A DNA stretch of 64,000 nt, taken from assembly GCA_947627175.1 (NCBI GenBank), contig CANQVA010000005.1, positions 100,831 through 164,830 on the forward strand. The letters run 5' to 3'. Below the pieces are notes generated by a model. It was not told the DNA's origin. It did not search any database and worked only from the letters and a program-made list of their open reading frames with translations. Below, in pieces: positions 55,327 through 63,898 of the stretch. Source of the stretch: an uncultured Ruminococcus sp. (GTDB lineage: Bacteria; Bacillota; Clostridia; Oscillospirales; Ruminococcaceae). The stretch's first letter is position 1. Each line of letters starts with the position of its first letter. The translations under genes and the position numbers were made by a program.

Positions 55327-55995
55327 ATGGATATAAATAAAAAGACTGTAATCGAAAAAAGAATACAGAAAACAGGAAAAAATTTAATAAAAAACAACAT
55401 GGAATTTTACTATGCGGAAAGTAAAAACGATGTCCGCCCTATAGTTGAATCACTCCTTAAAAAAGGCGACGTTATAACAAACGGCGGTACTGTTACTATG
55501 GCTGAATGCGGTCTTTCTGACCTGCTCCGTTCTCCTGATTATACTTATCTTGACCGTACAGGAAAAAGCCGTGAGGAAGTTGAGGAGATATATATAAAAG
55601 CATTTTCTGCCGATGTATATATTTCAAGTTCAAATGCAATTACTGAAAATGGCGTTCTGTATAACGTCGACGGCAACAGCAATAGAGTGGCAGCTATTGC
55701 ATATGGTCCCAAGTCCGTAATTATAATTGCAGGATACAATAAAATTGTTAAGGACATAAAAGAAGCTGAAATCCGTGTAAAGAGAGAGGCGGCTCCGCCT
55801 AACTGTATACGCCTTGAATGCCCTACACCATGCAGGGAAACAGGCGAATGTATCTCACTTTCAAAATCTGACAGACAGATAACAGACGGCTGTGCAAGTG
55901 AGGGAAGAATATGCTGTAATTATCTTATTTCGGCACAACAACGCCAAAAAGGACGTATAAAAGTTATTATTGTTGGTGAAGAACTTGGATACTGA
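55327..55995 (+). CDS. Stand-alone LUD-domain protein (LutC/YkgG-like)
   Basis: This 222-residue protein matches the LUD fold (formerly DUF162): N-terminal helices (IEKRIQKTGKNLIKNN), ESLLKKGDVITNGGTVTM, and VDGNSNRVAAIAYGPKSVIII, family landmarks around 115-140. The C-terminus has a Cys cluster (LECPTPCRETGEC, GRICCN). LUD proteins act with LutA/LutB in lactate use, but neither is present here, so the role is open. AAGGA precedes the ATG. Confidence 0.85.
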   Translation: MDINKKTVIEKRIQKTGKNLIKNNMEFYYAESKNDVRPIVESLLKKGDVITNGGTVTMAECGLSDLLRSPDYTYLDRTGKSREEVEEIYIKAFSADVYISSSNAITENGVLYNVDGNSNRVAAIAYGPKSVIIIAGYNKIVKDIKEAEIRVKREAAPPNCIRLECPTPCRETGECISLSKSDRQITDGCASEGRICCNYLISAQQRQKGRIKVIIVGEELGY

Positions 55996-56785
55996 TATAT
56001 ATACATTTTTATGGTACTTTGTAATATATGCATTTTTCGGCTGGTGTCTTGAAGTAATATATCAGGCGGTTGAACAAGGTAAATTTATAAACCGTGGATT
56101 TCTTAATGGTCCTTATTGCCCTATTTATGGATTCGGTGTAATTATTGTTAATGAAACGCTTGAACCACTGAAAGAAAATATTATTATTCTGTATATTGGT
56201 TCTGTGATTCTTACAACGGTACTTGAACTTATTACAGGATTTCTGCTTGAAAAAATATTTCATCAGAACTGGTGGGACTATTCAGACGAACATCTTAATT
56301 TCAAAGGATATATATGCCTTAAATTTTCACTTCTCTGGGGAATTGCCTGTCTTATTGCAGTTCGTCTTATTAACCCGTTTGTAGAAACTTTTGTGGAGCA
56401 TATTCCGAAAACTCTCGGTACAGTGCTAATCAGCATTATTATGATTGGTTTTGCAAGTGACATGATTATAACAGTATTGGCTGTAATTCATATCAGAAAT
56501 CGTCTTGCCCTGCTTGACAATATCGCCGCTGAAATGCGTAAAATATCAGACTATACAGGTGAAAAGTTGTACAACGGTGTTGAAAATTCAAAGGCACGCA
56601 AAGAAAAATACGAAGAAAAATATGAAGAACTGCGTGAAAAGTATAAGGAACAGTTCAGCAAACGGAAATTTGTTGACAGACGTATTGAAAATGCGTTCCC
56701 TAAACTGAAAATCGACACAAATCAGTCATTTCATGAACAGCTTGAAGAATTAAGAAAAATCATAGAAGAAAAGAAAAATAAATAA
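55985..56785 (+). CDS. CmpB-family putative membrane transport protein
   Basis: This integral membrane protein (about 266 aa) has the family signature FFGWCLEVIYQAVEQGKF and NRGFLNGPYCPIYGFG, spread over the first 50 residues. Four or five further hydrophobic segments and a charged coiled-coil tail (KARKEKYEEKYEELREKY) follow. It is annotated in databases as a putative type IV ABC transporter component, with no proven substrate. The start is uncertain: TTG at 55985 is used here, while TTG at 55970 and GTG at 55976 are alternatives. All overlap the LUD gene end. Confidence 0.82.
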   Translation: MDTDIYTFLWYFVIYAFFGWCLEVIYQAVEQGKFINRGFLNGPYCPIYGFGVIIVNETLEPLKENIIILYIGSVILTTVLELITGFLLEKIFHQNWWDYSDEHLNFKGYICLKFSLLWGIACLIAVRLINPFVETFVEHIPKTLGTVLISIIMIGFASDMIITVLAVIHIRNRLALLDNIAAEMRKISDYTGEKLYNGVENSKARKEKYEEKYEELREKYKEQFSKRKFVDRRIENAFPKLKIDTNQSFHEQLEELRKIIEEKKNK

Positions 56786-56797
56786 TAATACAAAATC

Positions 56798-56826
56798 GCC
56801 CTGATACGAAATCAGGGCATTTTTTT
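56798..56826. terminator. Bidirectional terminator between the CmpB-family and asnB-like genes
   Basis: GCCCTGAT (56798-56805) and ATCAGGGC (56811-56818) are perfect arms with T-rich sequence on the right and A-rich sequence on the left, serving both converging genes. Confidence 0.88.
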
Positions 56827-58360
56827 ATCTTTTTACAAAATATTCTTCATACCATACAAGGAATGTATAAATAGCCCAGATTTTACGCCAGTTATCAGAA
56901 TTACCGCTGATATAGTCATTAAATATCGCATTTATTTCTTCAACGTTGAAAAACTTTTCAGCCATATCACTATTGAATTTTGCTTTTACATCACTGTTAT
57001 AACGTTCATCTGCGAGCCATATACGAATAGGAACAATAAAGCCGAGTTTCTTTCTGAAAGCTATTTCATCGGGTAAAACTTTCGCCGCCGCCGTTCTGAA
57101 AGCGACTTTGTTTGTTTCATTGTTTACTTTGTATTTTGACGGAAGTCTTGACGCTATGTCAAAAATTCTCATATCAGTAAGCGGCATACGAATTTCAAGA
57201 CCTGCTGATGTACTCATTTTATCTACATTAAGATATATGTCACCCTCAAGCCATATCTGAATATCAACATCAGACATTTTTGTTAATGGGTCAAGCCCCT
57301 CTGTTTCTTCATATATATGTTTTACAAGGTTAATCGGCAGAACTTCGGGATTATAATTTTTAAGAATTTTCTTTTTTTCGTCCTCTTTCATTATATTAGT
57401 ATTTCCGACATAGAAATTTTTAAGATTGTCGCCGTACTTTTCAGCGTTGCGGTACATATTGTAACCGCCGAAAAATTCGTCTGCACCCTCTCCCGAGTAA
57501 CATATTTTAGTATGTTTCGCTGTTGCCTGACAAGCAATGGCAAATACTATTGCAGAAGCATCGCCGAGGGGTTGCTCCATATTGTACATTACATAAGGTA
57601 CAATATTGAAATATTCTTCCGGAGTAATAAGACAGCGGTTATTTTCACGTCCGAGAATATCGGCTGTTTGTTTTGCAAGAACTGATTCATCAAATCGTTC
57701 GTCATCATATCCGCAAGAATCACTTACTTCAGCATCTGACATTGCAAGTACATAAGAGGAATCAACACCGCCCGATAAAAATGACTCTGCTGTTTCTCCA
57801 TCTTCCTTGACTTGCGGAAAAATCTCTTGTATTGTATTATGAATTTCATCTGCCCATTCTTCAACGGTTAATGAATTGTCGGGTTTAAATGTCGGTGTCC
57901 AGTAACGTTCAACGGTAATTACACCGTTTTTAAATTCAAGCCAATGACCCGGCATAAGTTTCTTTATGCCTTTGAAAAAAGTATCTTCACCTGCAACATA
58001 TGTCATTGACATATAAATCTGAAGCATATCATTATTAAGTTCTTTTACAAAGCCGTCCTGCTCAATAATACGGCGTATTGTCGTACCATAGAGAAGTTTT
58101 CCGTCTGCCGTCTGATAGTAGTAAAAAGGTTTCGTTCCGAATTGGTCACGCATACAGAATAATTTCTGTTCTTTTTCGTCCCACAAGGCAAAAGCAAACA
58201 TACCGTAAATATGTTCCGCCATATCATGCCCCCATTTTTCGTAAGCCTTTTCTATTATCTTTTTTTCACGTTCATCACGTGGGAGCAGGTCTGTTTTCAG
58301 TTCACCGCAAAGTTCTTTCCAGTTGCGGATATGTCCCCTATACTCAAGAATTTTTATCAT
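56825..58360 (-). CDS. Asparagine synthase-like protein lacking the glutaminase cysteine
   Basis: This 511-residue protein has the complete synthetase half of AsnB: ATP-binding SFLSGGVDSSYVLAMS, CYSGEGADEFFGGYNMY and EIRMPLTDMRIFD. The N-terminal glutamine-amidotransferase half is cut short. It begins in the middle of the usual domain (ILEYRGHIRNWKEL, then YGMFAFALWDEKEQ), so about 75 residues with the catalytic Cys2 are missing. The start is genuine, with GAGGTG just upstream of the ATG at 58360. Another gene occupies the upstream DNA, so no hidden N-terminus exists. It may use free ammonia or another substrate. Confidence 0.85.
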   Translation of the reverse strand: MIKILEYRGHIRNWKELCGELKTDLLPRDEREKKIIEKAYEKWGHDMAEHIYGMFAFALWDEKEQKLFCMRDQFGTKPFYYYQTADGKLLYGTTIRRIIEQDGFVKELNNDMLQIYMSMTYVAGEDTFFKGIKKLMPGHWLEFKNGVITVERYWTPTFKPDNSLTVEEWADEIHNTIQEIFPQVKEDGETAESFLSGGVDSSYVLAMSDAEVSDSCGYDDERFDESVLAKQTADILGRENNRCLITPEEYFNIVPYVMYNMEQPLGDASAIVFAIACQATAKHTKICYSGEGADEFFGGYNMYRNAEKYGDNLKNFYVGNTNIMKEDEKKKILKNYNPEVLPINLVKHIYEETEGLDPLTKMSDVDIQIWLEGDIYLNVDKMSTSAGLEIRMPLTDMRIFDIASRLPSKYKVNNETNKVAFRTAAAKVLPDEIAFRKKLGFIVPIRIWLADERYNSDVKAKFNSDMAEKFFNVEEINAIFNDYISGNSDNWRKIWAIYTFLVWYEEYFVKR

Positions 58361-58389
58361 AAATATCACCTCATCAATATATATGCTTA

Positions 58390-58701
58390 TTATCTGATTT
58401 CTTTTCCGTTTTTGTCAATCATTATCATTTTAGTAAGTATTTCATTGTAACCGGTAAATAACATTTTCATGAAGGTATCATCATTTAATCTGTATACATC
58501 CCATACTATTCCATAACCAACAGTTCCCGTCGGTTCGCCAAGGATTTCGACGACCTGACTGTAAGACATTCCCAATTGTATTTCCTCAAAGTCAGAAACT
58601 GTAAAGTTGCCATTATCAGAAGTAACAATATATTCTGTTGGTTTATGACAAGCTGTCAGCATAATAAAGCTGACAAGAACAAGCAGTTTAAAGTTCCTCA
58701 T
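58390..58701 (-). CDS. Small lipoprotein with BamE/SmpA-like fold signature
   Basis: This 103-residue lipoprotein has a signal peptide and lipobox LTAC (MLTACHKP). The mature part reads DFEEIQLGMSYSQVVEILGEP and then WDVYRLNDDTFMKMLF, the pattern of the small BamE/SmpA-like domain common in exported Firmicute proteins. The ATG at 58701 uses a GAGGAA site created by an 18-base tandem duplication of the gpsA end. A second in-frame ATG at 58719 lies within gpsA. Function unknown. Confidence 0.75.
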   Translation of the reverse strand: MRNFKLLVLVSFIMLTACHKPTEYIVTSDNGNFTVSDFEEIQLGMSYSQVVEILGEPTGTVGYGIVWDVYRLNDDTFMKMLFTGYNEILTKMIMIDKNGKEIR

Positions 58702-58723
58702 AAATCTAAAGTTCCTCATAAAT
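58688..58723 (-). repeat. 18-bp tandem duplication across the gpsA stop and lipoprotein start
   Basis: On the minus strand the unit ATTTATGAGGAACTTTAG is immediately followed by ATTTATGAGGAACTTTAA. The first copy encodes the last gpsA codons and its stop. The second supplies the lipoprotein ATG, while the first provides its GAGGAA ribosome binding site. Confidence 0.85.
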
Positions 58724-59698
58724 CTGCGGACGATTCATAAGTTTTCCGAGTGCTTTTCTAACGTCACCGCCATGAAAAAGTACTTCGTTAAGTTGTTCGG
58801 TTATCGGCATTTCAACATTAAGGCGTTTTGACAGTTCATAAGCCGCTTTACAGCAAAAATACCCCTCAACAGTTCCTACTTTTTCAACAGCCTCTTCCGG
58901 AGAAATCCCCTGCCCTATGAGTATTCCCGCACGTCTGTTTCTGCTGTGCATACTTGTGCAAGTAACTATTAAATCGCCAAGTCCTGTAAGTCCACTGAAT
59001 GTATTTCTGTTTGCTCCTACTGCTTTTCCGAGGCGTGCTATTTCATGCATACCCCTTGTCATAAGAGCGGCTTTTGTATTATCACCGTAACCCATGCCGT
59101 CACATATTCCCACACAGAGGGCAATTATATTTTTCAATGCTCCTCCGATTTCACAACCCTTTACATCGTCGTTAAGATAAATTCTCAATGCGTCATTTGC
59201 AAATGATTTCTGAACATATTCTGCGGCATCATGATTTTTTGAAGCCGCTACTATAGTAGTAGGAATACATCTTGCAACTTCTTCAGCGTGTGAAGGCCCT
59301 GAAAGTACAACAAATCTGTCAGTCTTGATTTCTTCTGTAATAACATCACTAAGCATTTTAAGACTTCCCTCTTCAAGACCTTTTCCCGTATTAACAATAG
59401 TCATTTTATCATCTGTATAAGGAGCGGCTTGTTTTGCAACGTCACGCACAAATGTTGACGGTATCCCGAAAATAAGAATATCACAGCCACTGATGCAGGA
59501 AATATCACTTGTCATTGCTATACTTTCCGAAATAGGCACTCCCGGGAGTTTATGTATGTGTTCTCCGTGACTTCTGATTTCATCAATTTCAGACTGAAAT
59601 TTTGACCATACAGTAACATTATGTTTTCCGCAATGTTCAGCCATTATTGCAAGACTAAGACCAAAACCGCCCGAACCGAGTATAACTATATTTGCCAT
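58706..59698 (-). CDS. gpsA: GpsA, glycerol-3-phosphate dehydrogenase [NAD(P)+]
   Basis: This cytosolic enzyme reduces dihydroxyacetone phosphate to sn-glycerol 3-phosphate for phospholipids. It is 330 aa. The Rossmann site is VILGSGGFGLSLA, and family motifs are SGPSHAEEVAR, CEIGGALKNIIA (catalytic Lys) and NRNTFSGLTGLGDLIVTCTS, listed as landmarks. It follows plsY, whose product uses glycerol 3-phosphate, so the two steps are linked in one operon. Confidence 0.97.
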   Translation of the reverse strand: MANIVILGSGGFGLSLAIMAEHCGKHNVTVWSKFQSEIDEIRSHGEHIHKLPGVPISESIAMTSDISCISGCDILIFGIPSTFVRDVAKQAAPYTDDKMTIVNTGKGLEEGSLKMLSDVITEEIKTDRFVVLSGPSHAEEVARCIPTTIVAASKNHDAAEYVQKSFANDALRIYLNDDVKGCEIGGALKNIIALCVGICDGMGYGDNTKAALMTRGMHEIARLGKAVGANRNTFSGLTGLGDLIVTCTSMHSRNRRAGILIGQGISPEEAVEKVGTVEGYFCCKAAYELSKRLNVEMPITEQLNEVLFHGGDVRKALGKLMNRPQIYEEL

Positions 59699-59727
59699 AA
59701 AAAATACTCCTTTCTGCTATCAAATGA

Positions 59728-59755
59728 GCATATTCGTAATTTAATGCGAATATGC
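59728..59755 (-). promoter_or_regulatory. Hairpin between plsY and gpsA
   Basis: GCATATTCG (59728-59736) and CGAATATGC (59747-59755) are perfect arms with a ten-base loop. There is no U-run, so it is not a simple terminator; RNA processing or stability is a possible role. Confidence 0.45.
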
Positions 59756-59763
59756 CCTTTAAG

Positions 59764-60432
59764 TTAAGATTTTTTTATAGAGAATTTATTTTCAGTGCCT
59801 GCAAGCAATCTGTCAATATTTGGTTTATGTCGCCATATTATAAGACCTGCCATAGGTATGGAAAGAATAAAATAAAGAAAACTCTTTCCGAATGTACAGC
59901 CTTCTACAATAAATGACATACAAAATACAGCTAAAGGACAATAAACCGATGCAAAAATTGATGCAAGTGAAACATACTTTGATATTGAAAGTATAACAAC
60001 AAAAATCGCAAAAATTGTTAAAAATACTTTCGGGTTAATCACAAGAAAAGCCGATGCTCCTGCGAGTACACCTTTTCCGCCTTTGAAGTTATAATAGACG
60101 GGAAAAATATGACCTAAAACAGCACCTATTCCTGCTATATATCCTATGTACTGAACATCATTATAAGGTTTCATTCCTGCTTTCATAATATTGCAGAACA
60201 AGAATGCAAGATACACAGCAAGTACACTTTTAAGCACATCGCCAATAAGAGTAAGCAAAGCACAAGTTTTTCCGACACAGCGATATGTGTTTGTAAGTCC
60301 TGCGTTTTTGCTTCCCATTTCACGTATATCTTTACCTGTCATTATTTTTACAAAAATAATTGAGAAATTACAGCTGCCGAGAAAATATCCCAGTGCGGCA
60401 GCAACAATAATAGAAATTAAAACTTTTATCAT
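59764..60432 (-). CDS. plsY: PlsY, acyl-phosphate:glycerol-3-phosphate acyltransferase
   Basis: This integral membrane acyltransferase (222 aa, about six hydrophobic segments) makes lysophosphatidate from acyl-phosphate. Motifs are LGSCNFSII, MGSKNAGLTNTYR (GSxNxGxTN type) and FKGGKGVLAGASA. Its ATG overlaps the der stop (ATGA). It works with GpsA, which supplies its substrate, and upstream of CdsA in phospholipid synthesis. Confidence 0.95.
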   Translation of the reverse strand: MIKVLISIIVAAALGYFLGSCNFSIIFVKIMTGKDIREMGSKNAGLTNTYRCVGKTCALLTLIGDVLKSVLAVYLAFLFCNIMKAGMKPYNDVQYIGYIAGIGAVLGHIFPVYYNFKGGKGVLAGASAFLVINPKVFLTIFAIFVVILSISKYVSLASIFASVYCPLAVFCMSFIVEGCTFGKSFLYFILSIPMAGLIIWRHKPNIDRLLAGTENKFSIKKS

Positions 60433-61757
60433 TTATCGCTTCCTCCTCTCTCACGGACTATAAAACGCACAGGTGTCCCCTCAAGTCCGAATGTTGAGCG
60501 TATTTGATTTTCTATATATCTTCTGTATGAAAAATGGAACAAATCCGTTTTGTTGACGAAAGTAACAAATGTAGGCGGTTTTGTTGATGGTTGTGTCATA
60601 TAATATATTTTGAGTCGTCGTCCCTTGTCTGATGGTGGCTGTACTCTTGTAGTAGCATATGCAAGAACATCGTTAAGCATACCTGTGGAAATTCTCATGC
60701 TGTTTTGTTCATACGTATACTTTATAAGTTCATAGAGTTTATTTATTCTCTGTCCCGTTTTTGCTGATATAAACACAAAAGGAACATATGACATAAAGCT
60801 GAAATCTTTTTCAAGTTTTGTGCGGTATTCTTGCATAGTTTTGTCATTCTTTTCAATCAAATCCCATTTATTGACGGCAACTACACAGGCTTTCCCCTGC
60901 TCATGTGCATATCCTGCAACTTTAGAATCTTGTTCCGTAAAGCCTTCAACTGCATCAATCATTATTACACATACGTCTGCACGGTCAACAGCCATATATG
61001 CCCTTAATACGCTGTAATGCTCCACTTTTTCAGTTACTTTTGATTTTTTGCGTATTCCTGCCGTATCAATAAAAACGAATTTTCCATATTCATTTTCAAT
61101 TACAGTATCTGTTGAATCACGTGTAGTTCCTGCAATATCAGAAACTATAACCCTTTCCTCTCCTGCGATTTTATTTATAAGAGATGATTTCCCGGCATTT
61201 GGTTTTCCTATAACGGCAACTTTTATATAATCTTCGTCATATTCCGTTTCATCTGTATCCGGTAAATAATCATATACAGCATCAAGCATATCACCCGTTC
61301 CGTGACCATGAACGGAAGAAATCGGGTAGGGGTCGCCGAGACCTAAATTATAAAATTCATAAATTTCCATAGGCGGTTCACCGAGTGTGTCGCATTTGTT
61401 CACAGCGAGTATTATTGGCTTTCCGCTTTTTATAAGCATTTCAGAAACTGCATAATCATCTGATGTAACACCGCATCTTATATCAGTGACGAAAATTATT
61501 ATATCAGCCTTTTCAATTGCAATTTCAGACTGTCTTTTCATTTGTGCAAGTATAACATCATCGCTATCAGGTTCAATTCCGCCGGTATCAACGACCATAA
61601 ACGACTTTCCACGCCATTCGCATTTTGAATAAATGCGGTCACGTGTAACGCCCGGTGTATCTTCAACAATTGACAGTCTTTTTCCGATAAGTTTATTGAA
61701 AAGCGTCGATTTTCCCACATTCGGGCGACCGACAACAGCAACAATTGGTATTGACAT
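60429..61757 (-). CDS. der: Der (EngA), double-GTPase ribosome assembly factor
   Basis: This 442-residue protein has two tandem Era-like GTPase domains and a KH-like C-terminal domain, involved in 50S subunit maturation. The first P-loop is GRPNVGKST (about 10) with DTGG and NKCD; the second is GKPNAGKSS (about 182) with DTAG and NKWD. A GGAG site precedes the ATG. It heads the der-plsY overlap. Confidence 0.97.
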   Translation of the reverse strand: MSIPIVAVVGRPNVGKSTLFNKLIGKRLSIVEDTPGVTRDRIYSKCEWRGKSFMVVDTGGIEPDSDDVILAQMKRQSEIAIEKADIIIFVTDIRCGVTSDDYAVSEMLIKSGKPIILAVNKCDTLGEPPMEIYEFYNLGLGDPYPISSVHGHGTGDMLDAVYDYLPDTDETEYDEDYIKVAVIGKPNAGKSSLINKIAGEERVIVSDIAGTTRDSTDTVIENEYGKFVFIDTAGIRKKSKVTEKVEHYSVLRAYMAVDRADVCVIMIDAVEGFTEQDSKVAGYAHEQGKACVVAVNKWDLIEKNDKTMQEYRTKLEKDFSFMSYVPFVFISAKTGQRINKLYELIKYTYEQNSMRISTGMLNDVLAYATTRVQPPSDKGRRLKIYYMTQPSTKPPTFVTFVNKTDLFHFSYRRYIENQIRSTFGLEGTPVRFIVRERGGSDK

Positions 61758-61782
61758 TTTTTCTGCACTCCTTTCTTTTACG

Positions 61783-63081
61783 TTAAGTTATTCCCATAAT
61801 TGCGTCAAGAAGTTCATATCCGTCATTTTGTGCGGTTCTGATTTTGACATCAAGTTCCCTTTCAACATCAGAAACAAGCAGGTCATCAAGAAATTCCGTT
61901 GAATCCCGTCTTAACATTGATGTTGAAATAAGAAGATTTTCACCGAGATTTTTTCCTTTCAGTTGGGCAATTAAGTCCTGACCCGTAATAAGTCCCGTTA
62001 CAGTAATAGTTTCGCCGAAAAAATCATTTCTTATACGGTAAACATCACATTTTAACATCGGGAAATATTTTTCAGCTTTTTCGGCAAGAGATTTTATAAT
62101 TTCATATGGTGAATATCCCGTAGCAATTGAAACATGACGTTTTCCGCCCTCCCATTCAGCAATTTCAAGAGCTTTTTCAAATTCGTCAATAAGTGAGCGG
62201 AGCATACCGACACCATTTTCATATTGTGGAAAGTCCTCATAATATTCAATAGGCGGAATTTCACGTTCTGCGATAAGAAAAAATTCGTCGGACGGAAATA
62301 CAACCCTTGTGCCGAACTTCTCAAGAAAAATTTTCTGATATTCTGAAATTATATCAATAGTTTCTGAAGCAGACTCTTTTGTAAAACAAGTAAGCGGAAA
62401 CAGATTTTCACGGTATTTTGTAAGTCCCACAGGAACAACAGCCATACTTGTTATATTCGGCATAAGTCCGCCGAGGTCTTTAAGGGAACGCCTTAATTCG
62501 TCGCCGTCATTGAGATTCGGACAGCAAACAATTTGACAGTTCAGTTTTATACCGTTTTCGGCAAGCTGATATATATATTTGAGTTTTTCACCTGCAAAGC
62601 GGTTATTCATCATTCTGACACGCAGTTCAGGGTTTGTTGTATGAATGGAAACGTTTATATTAAGTTTCATTTTTATAATACGGTCAATATCAGATTGTTC
62701 AAGATTAGTGAGAGTAACATAATTACCTTGCAAAAATGAAAGCCTTGCATCATCGTCCTTGAAATAGAGAGTTTCACGCATATAAGGGGGCATCTGGTCA
62801 ATAAAGCAGAAAACACATTTATTTCTGCAAGACTGCTTGCTGTCCATTAGGAAAGTTTCAAATTCAAGACCTATATCGTCGTATTCGTCTTTATCAATCT
62901 GAACAGAGAATTTACTGTTATTCCGTATTATTTCAAGTTCAACAGAAGTTTCAGCAGCATAGAACATATAATCAAGAACATCATTTATTTCCTGACCGTT
63001 AATTGCATATAGAAAATCTTCCGGCATAATCTCCGCATGATGAGCAGGTGAACCGTGAACTATACTTTTTATTTTAACCAT
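61783..63081 (-). CDS. PDZ plus radical-SAM-like DUF512 protein
   Basis: This 432-residue protein has an N-terminal PDZ-like domain (about 1-70; SPAHHAEIMPEDFLYAING), then a C-x-x-x-C-x-x-C cluster (CRNKCVFCF, about 85-92) of radical SAM type with SFLQGNYVTLTNL. A C-terminal DUF512 region (about 235-430; FPSDEFFLIAEREIPP) follows. It is widespread in Clostridia and often sits next to der, as here. The reaction is not established. Confidence 0.9.
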   Translation of the reverse strand: MVKIKSIVHGSPAHHAEIMPEDFLYAINGQEINDVLDYMFYAAETSVELEIIRNNSKFSVQIDKDEYDDIGLEFETFLMDSKQSCRNKCVFCFIDQMPPYMRETLYFKDDDARLSFLQGNYVTLTNLEQSDIDRIIKMKLNINVSIHTTNPELRVRMMNNRFAGEKLKYIYQLAENGIKLNCQIVCCPNLNDGDELRRSLKDLGGLMPNITSMAVVPVGLTKYRENLFPLTCFTKESASETIDIISEYQKIFLEKFGTRVVFPSDEFFLIAEREIPPIEYYEDFPQYENGVGMLRSLIDEFEKALEIAEWEGGKRHVSIATGYSPYEIIKSLAEKAEKYFPMLKCDVYRIRNDFFGETITVTGLITGQDLIAQLKGKNLGENLLISTSMLRRDSTEFLDDLLVSDVERELDVKIRTAQNDGYELLDAIMGIT

Positions 63082-63110
63082 ATAAACACTCCGACTGTCT
63101 GATAATTTTT

Positions 63111-63144
63111 AAAAAAGGAGAGAAGGACTTAACTCCTCCTCTCC
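63111..63144 (-). terminator. Terminator of the yceD-rpmF transcript
   Basis: On the minus-strand RNA GGAGAGGAGGA and TCCTTCTCTCC pair over 11 positions (one G-U) around a six-base loop, followed by six U residues. It lies 26 bases past rpmF and isolates it from the DUF512 gene. Confidence 0.9.
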
Positions 63145-63169
63145 CTCTCATGCATCGGATTAAGCCGAT

Positions 63170-63355
63170 TTATTCAGCGTCGATTTTAAGAACCTCAACG
63201 CCCTTATAGAAACCGCAGTTTTTGCAAATCTTGTGCGGAGCCTTATATTCACCGCAGTTGTCGCACTTAGACATTGCCGGTGTTTCGAGTTTCCATACAG
63301 CAGAACGTCTTTTATCACGTCTTGCCTTAGAAGTTTTTCTCTTTGGTACAGCCAT
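63170..63355 (-). CDS. rpmF: Ribosomal protein L32
   Basis: This 61-residue basic protein of the large subunit starts [17 protein letters not shown] and carries the zinc-ribbon pairs CDNCGEYK and CKNCGFYKG. The four-Cys form is the zinc-dependent paralogue. AAGGAGGTG precedes the ATG. It is paired with the upstream YceD-family gene, a near-universal arrangement. Confidence 0.98.
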   Translation of the reverse strand: MAVPKRKTSKARRDKRRSAVWKLETPAMSKCDNCGEYKAPHKICKNCGFYKGVEVLKIDAE

Positions 63356-63380
63356 TTTTGCACCTCCTTATAAAAGAGCT

Positions 63381-63836
63381 TCACAGCTCAGAATTGAGAC
63401 AATTGCATTCTGACACATTCAAGTCACAGCCACAAACCATACAAAGACCTTTGCAGTCATCTTTGCACAGATTTTTTGAAGGCAACTGTAAAATCAAATC
63501 AGTAAAAGCAATTTCATTAAGTTCAATGCTCTGACCGTCGGCAACAATATATTCATCATTGTCATTGCTGACCGAAGGAACGACAATATGCTCAAAATCA
63601 AAGTGATGTTCTCTTTCAAATTCTTTAAGGCATCTGTCACAAGTTACAAGCAAAGTGAAAGATACGGAATATTCAAGGTAGACAACACCAGCCCGATTAA
63701 AGATTCTGCCGTTAATGTCAACAGGAGAAATAAAGCTGTAGCCACGAATAGCGGACAGTTCGTTCTCATTGATAGAATAACTGATATTTTTTGACTCTCC
63801 GACAATATTGAAAAGCTGTTTTAAATCAATCTTCAT
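63381..63836 (-). CDS. YceD/DUF177 family protein
   Basis: This 151-residue protein belongs to the YceD (DUF177) family, linked to 23S rRNA levels in other bacteria and nearly always beside rpmF. It has VTCDRCLKEFER in mid-protein and a Cys-rich end (CKDDCKGLCMVCGCDLN), probably binding zinc. The ATG at 63836 (MKIDLKQLF) is used; a start 15 codons earlier falls in the promoter region. Confidence 0.9.
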   Translation of the reverse strand: MKIDLKQLFNIVGESKNISYSINENELSAIRGYSFISPVDINGRIFNRAGVVYLEYSVSFTLLVTCDRCLKEFEREHHFDFEHIVVPSVSNDNDEYIVADGQSIELNEIAFTDLILQLPSKNLCKDDCKGLCMVCGCDLNVSECNCLNSEL

Positions 63837-63869
63837 AATATAAAAGTCCTTTAGAGCATCATAAATTAT

Positions 63870-63898
63870 ATTATACACCAATTCACAGAATATGTCAA
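63870..63898 (-). promoter_or_regulatory. Promoter of yceD-rpmF
   Basis: Consensus TTGACA (63893-63898), a 17-base spacer and TATAAT (63870-63875) on the minus strand, 33 bases before the yceD ATG. It is the best promoter match in the window. Confidence 0.9.

Noticed and set aside
58361..58720. Possible frameshifted N-terminus of the asparagine-synthase-like gene
   Set aside because: The upstream DNA is filled by a complete lipoprotein gene, and no MCG start or amidotransferase sequence appears in any minus-strand frame.
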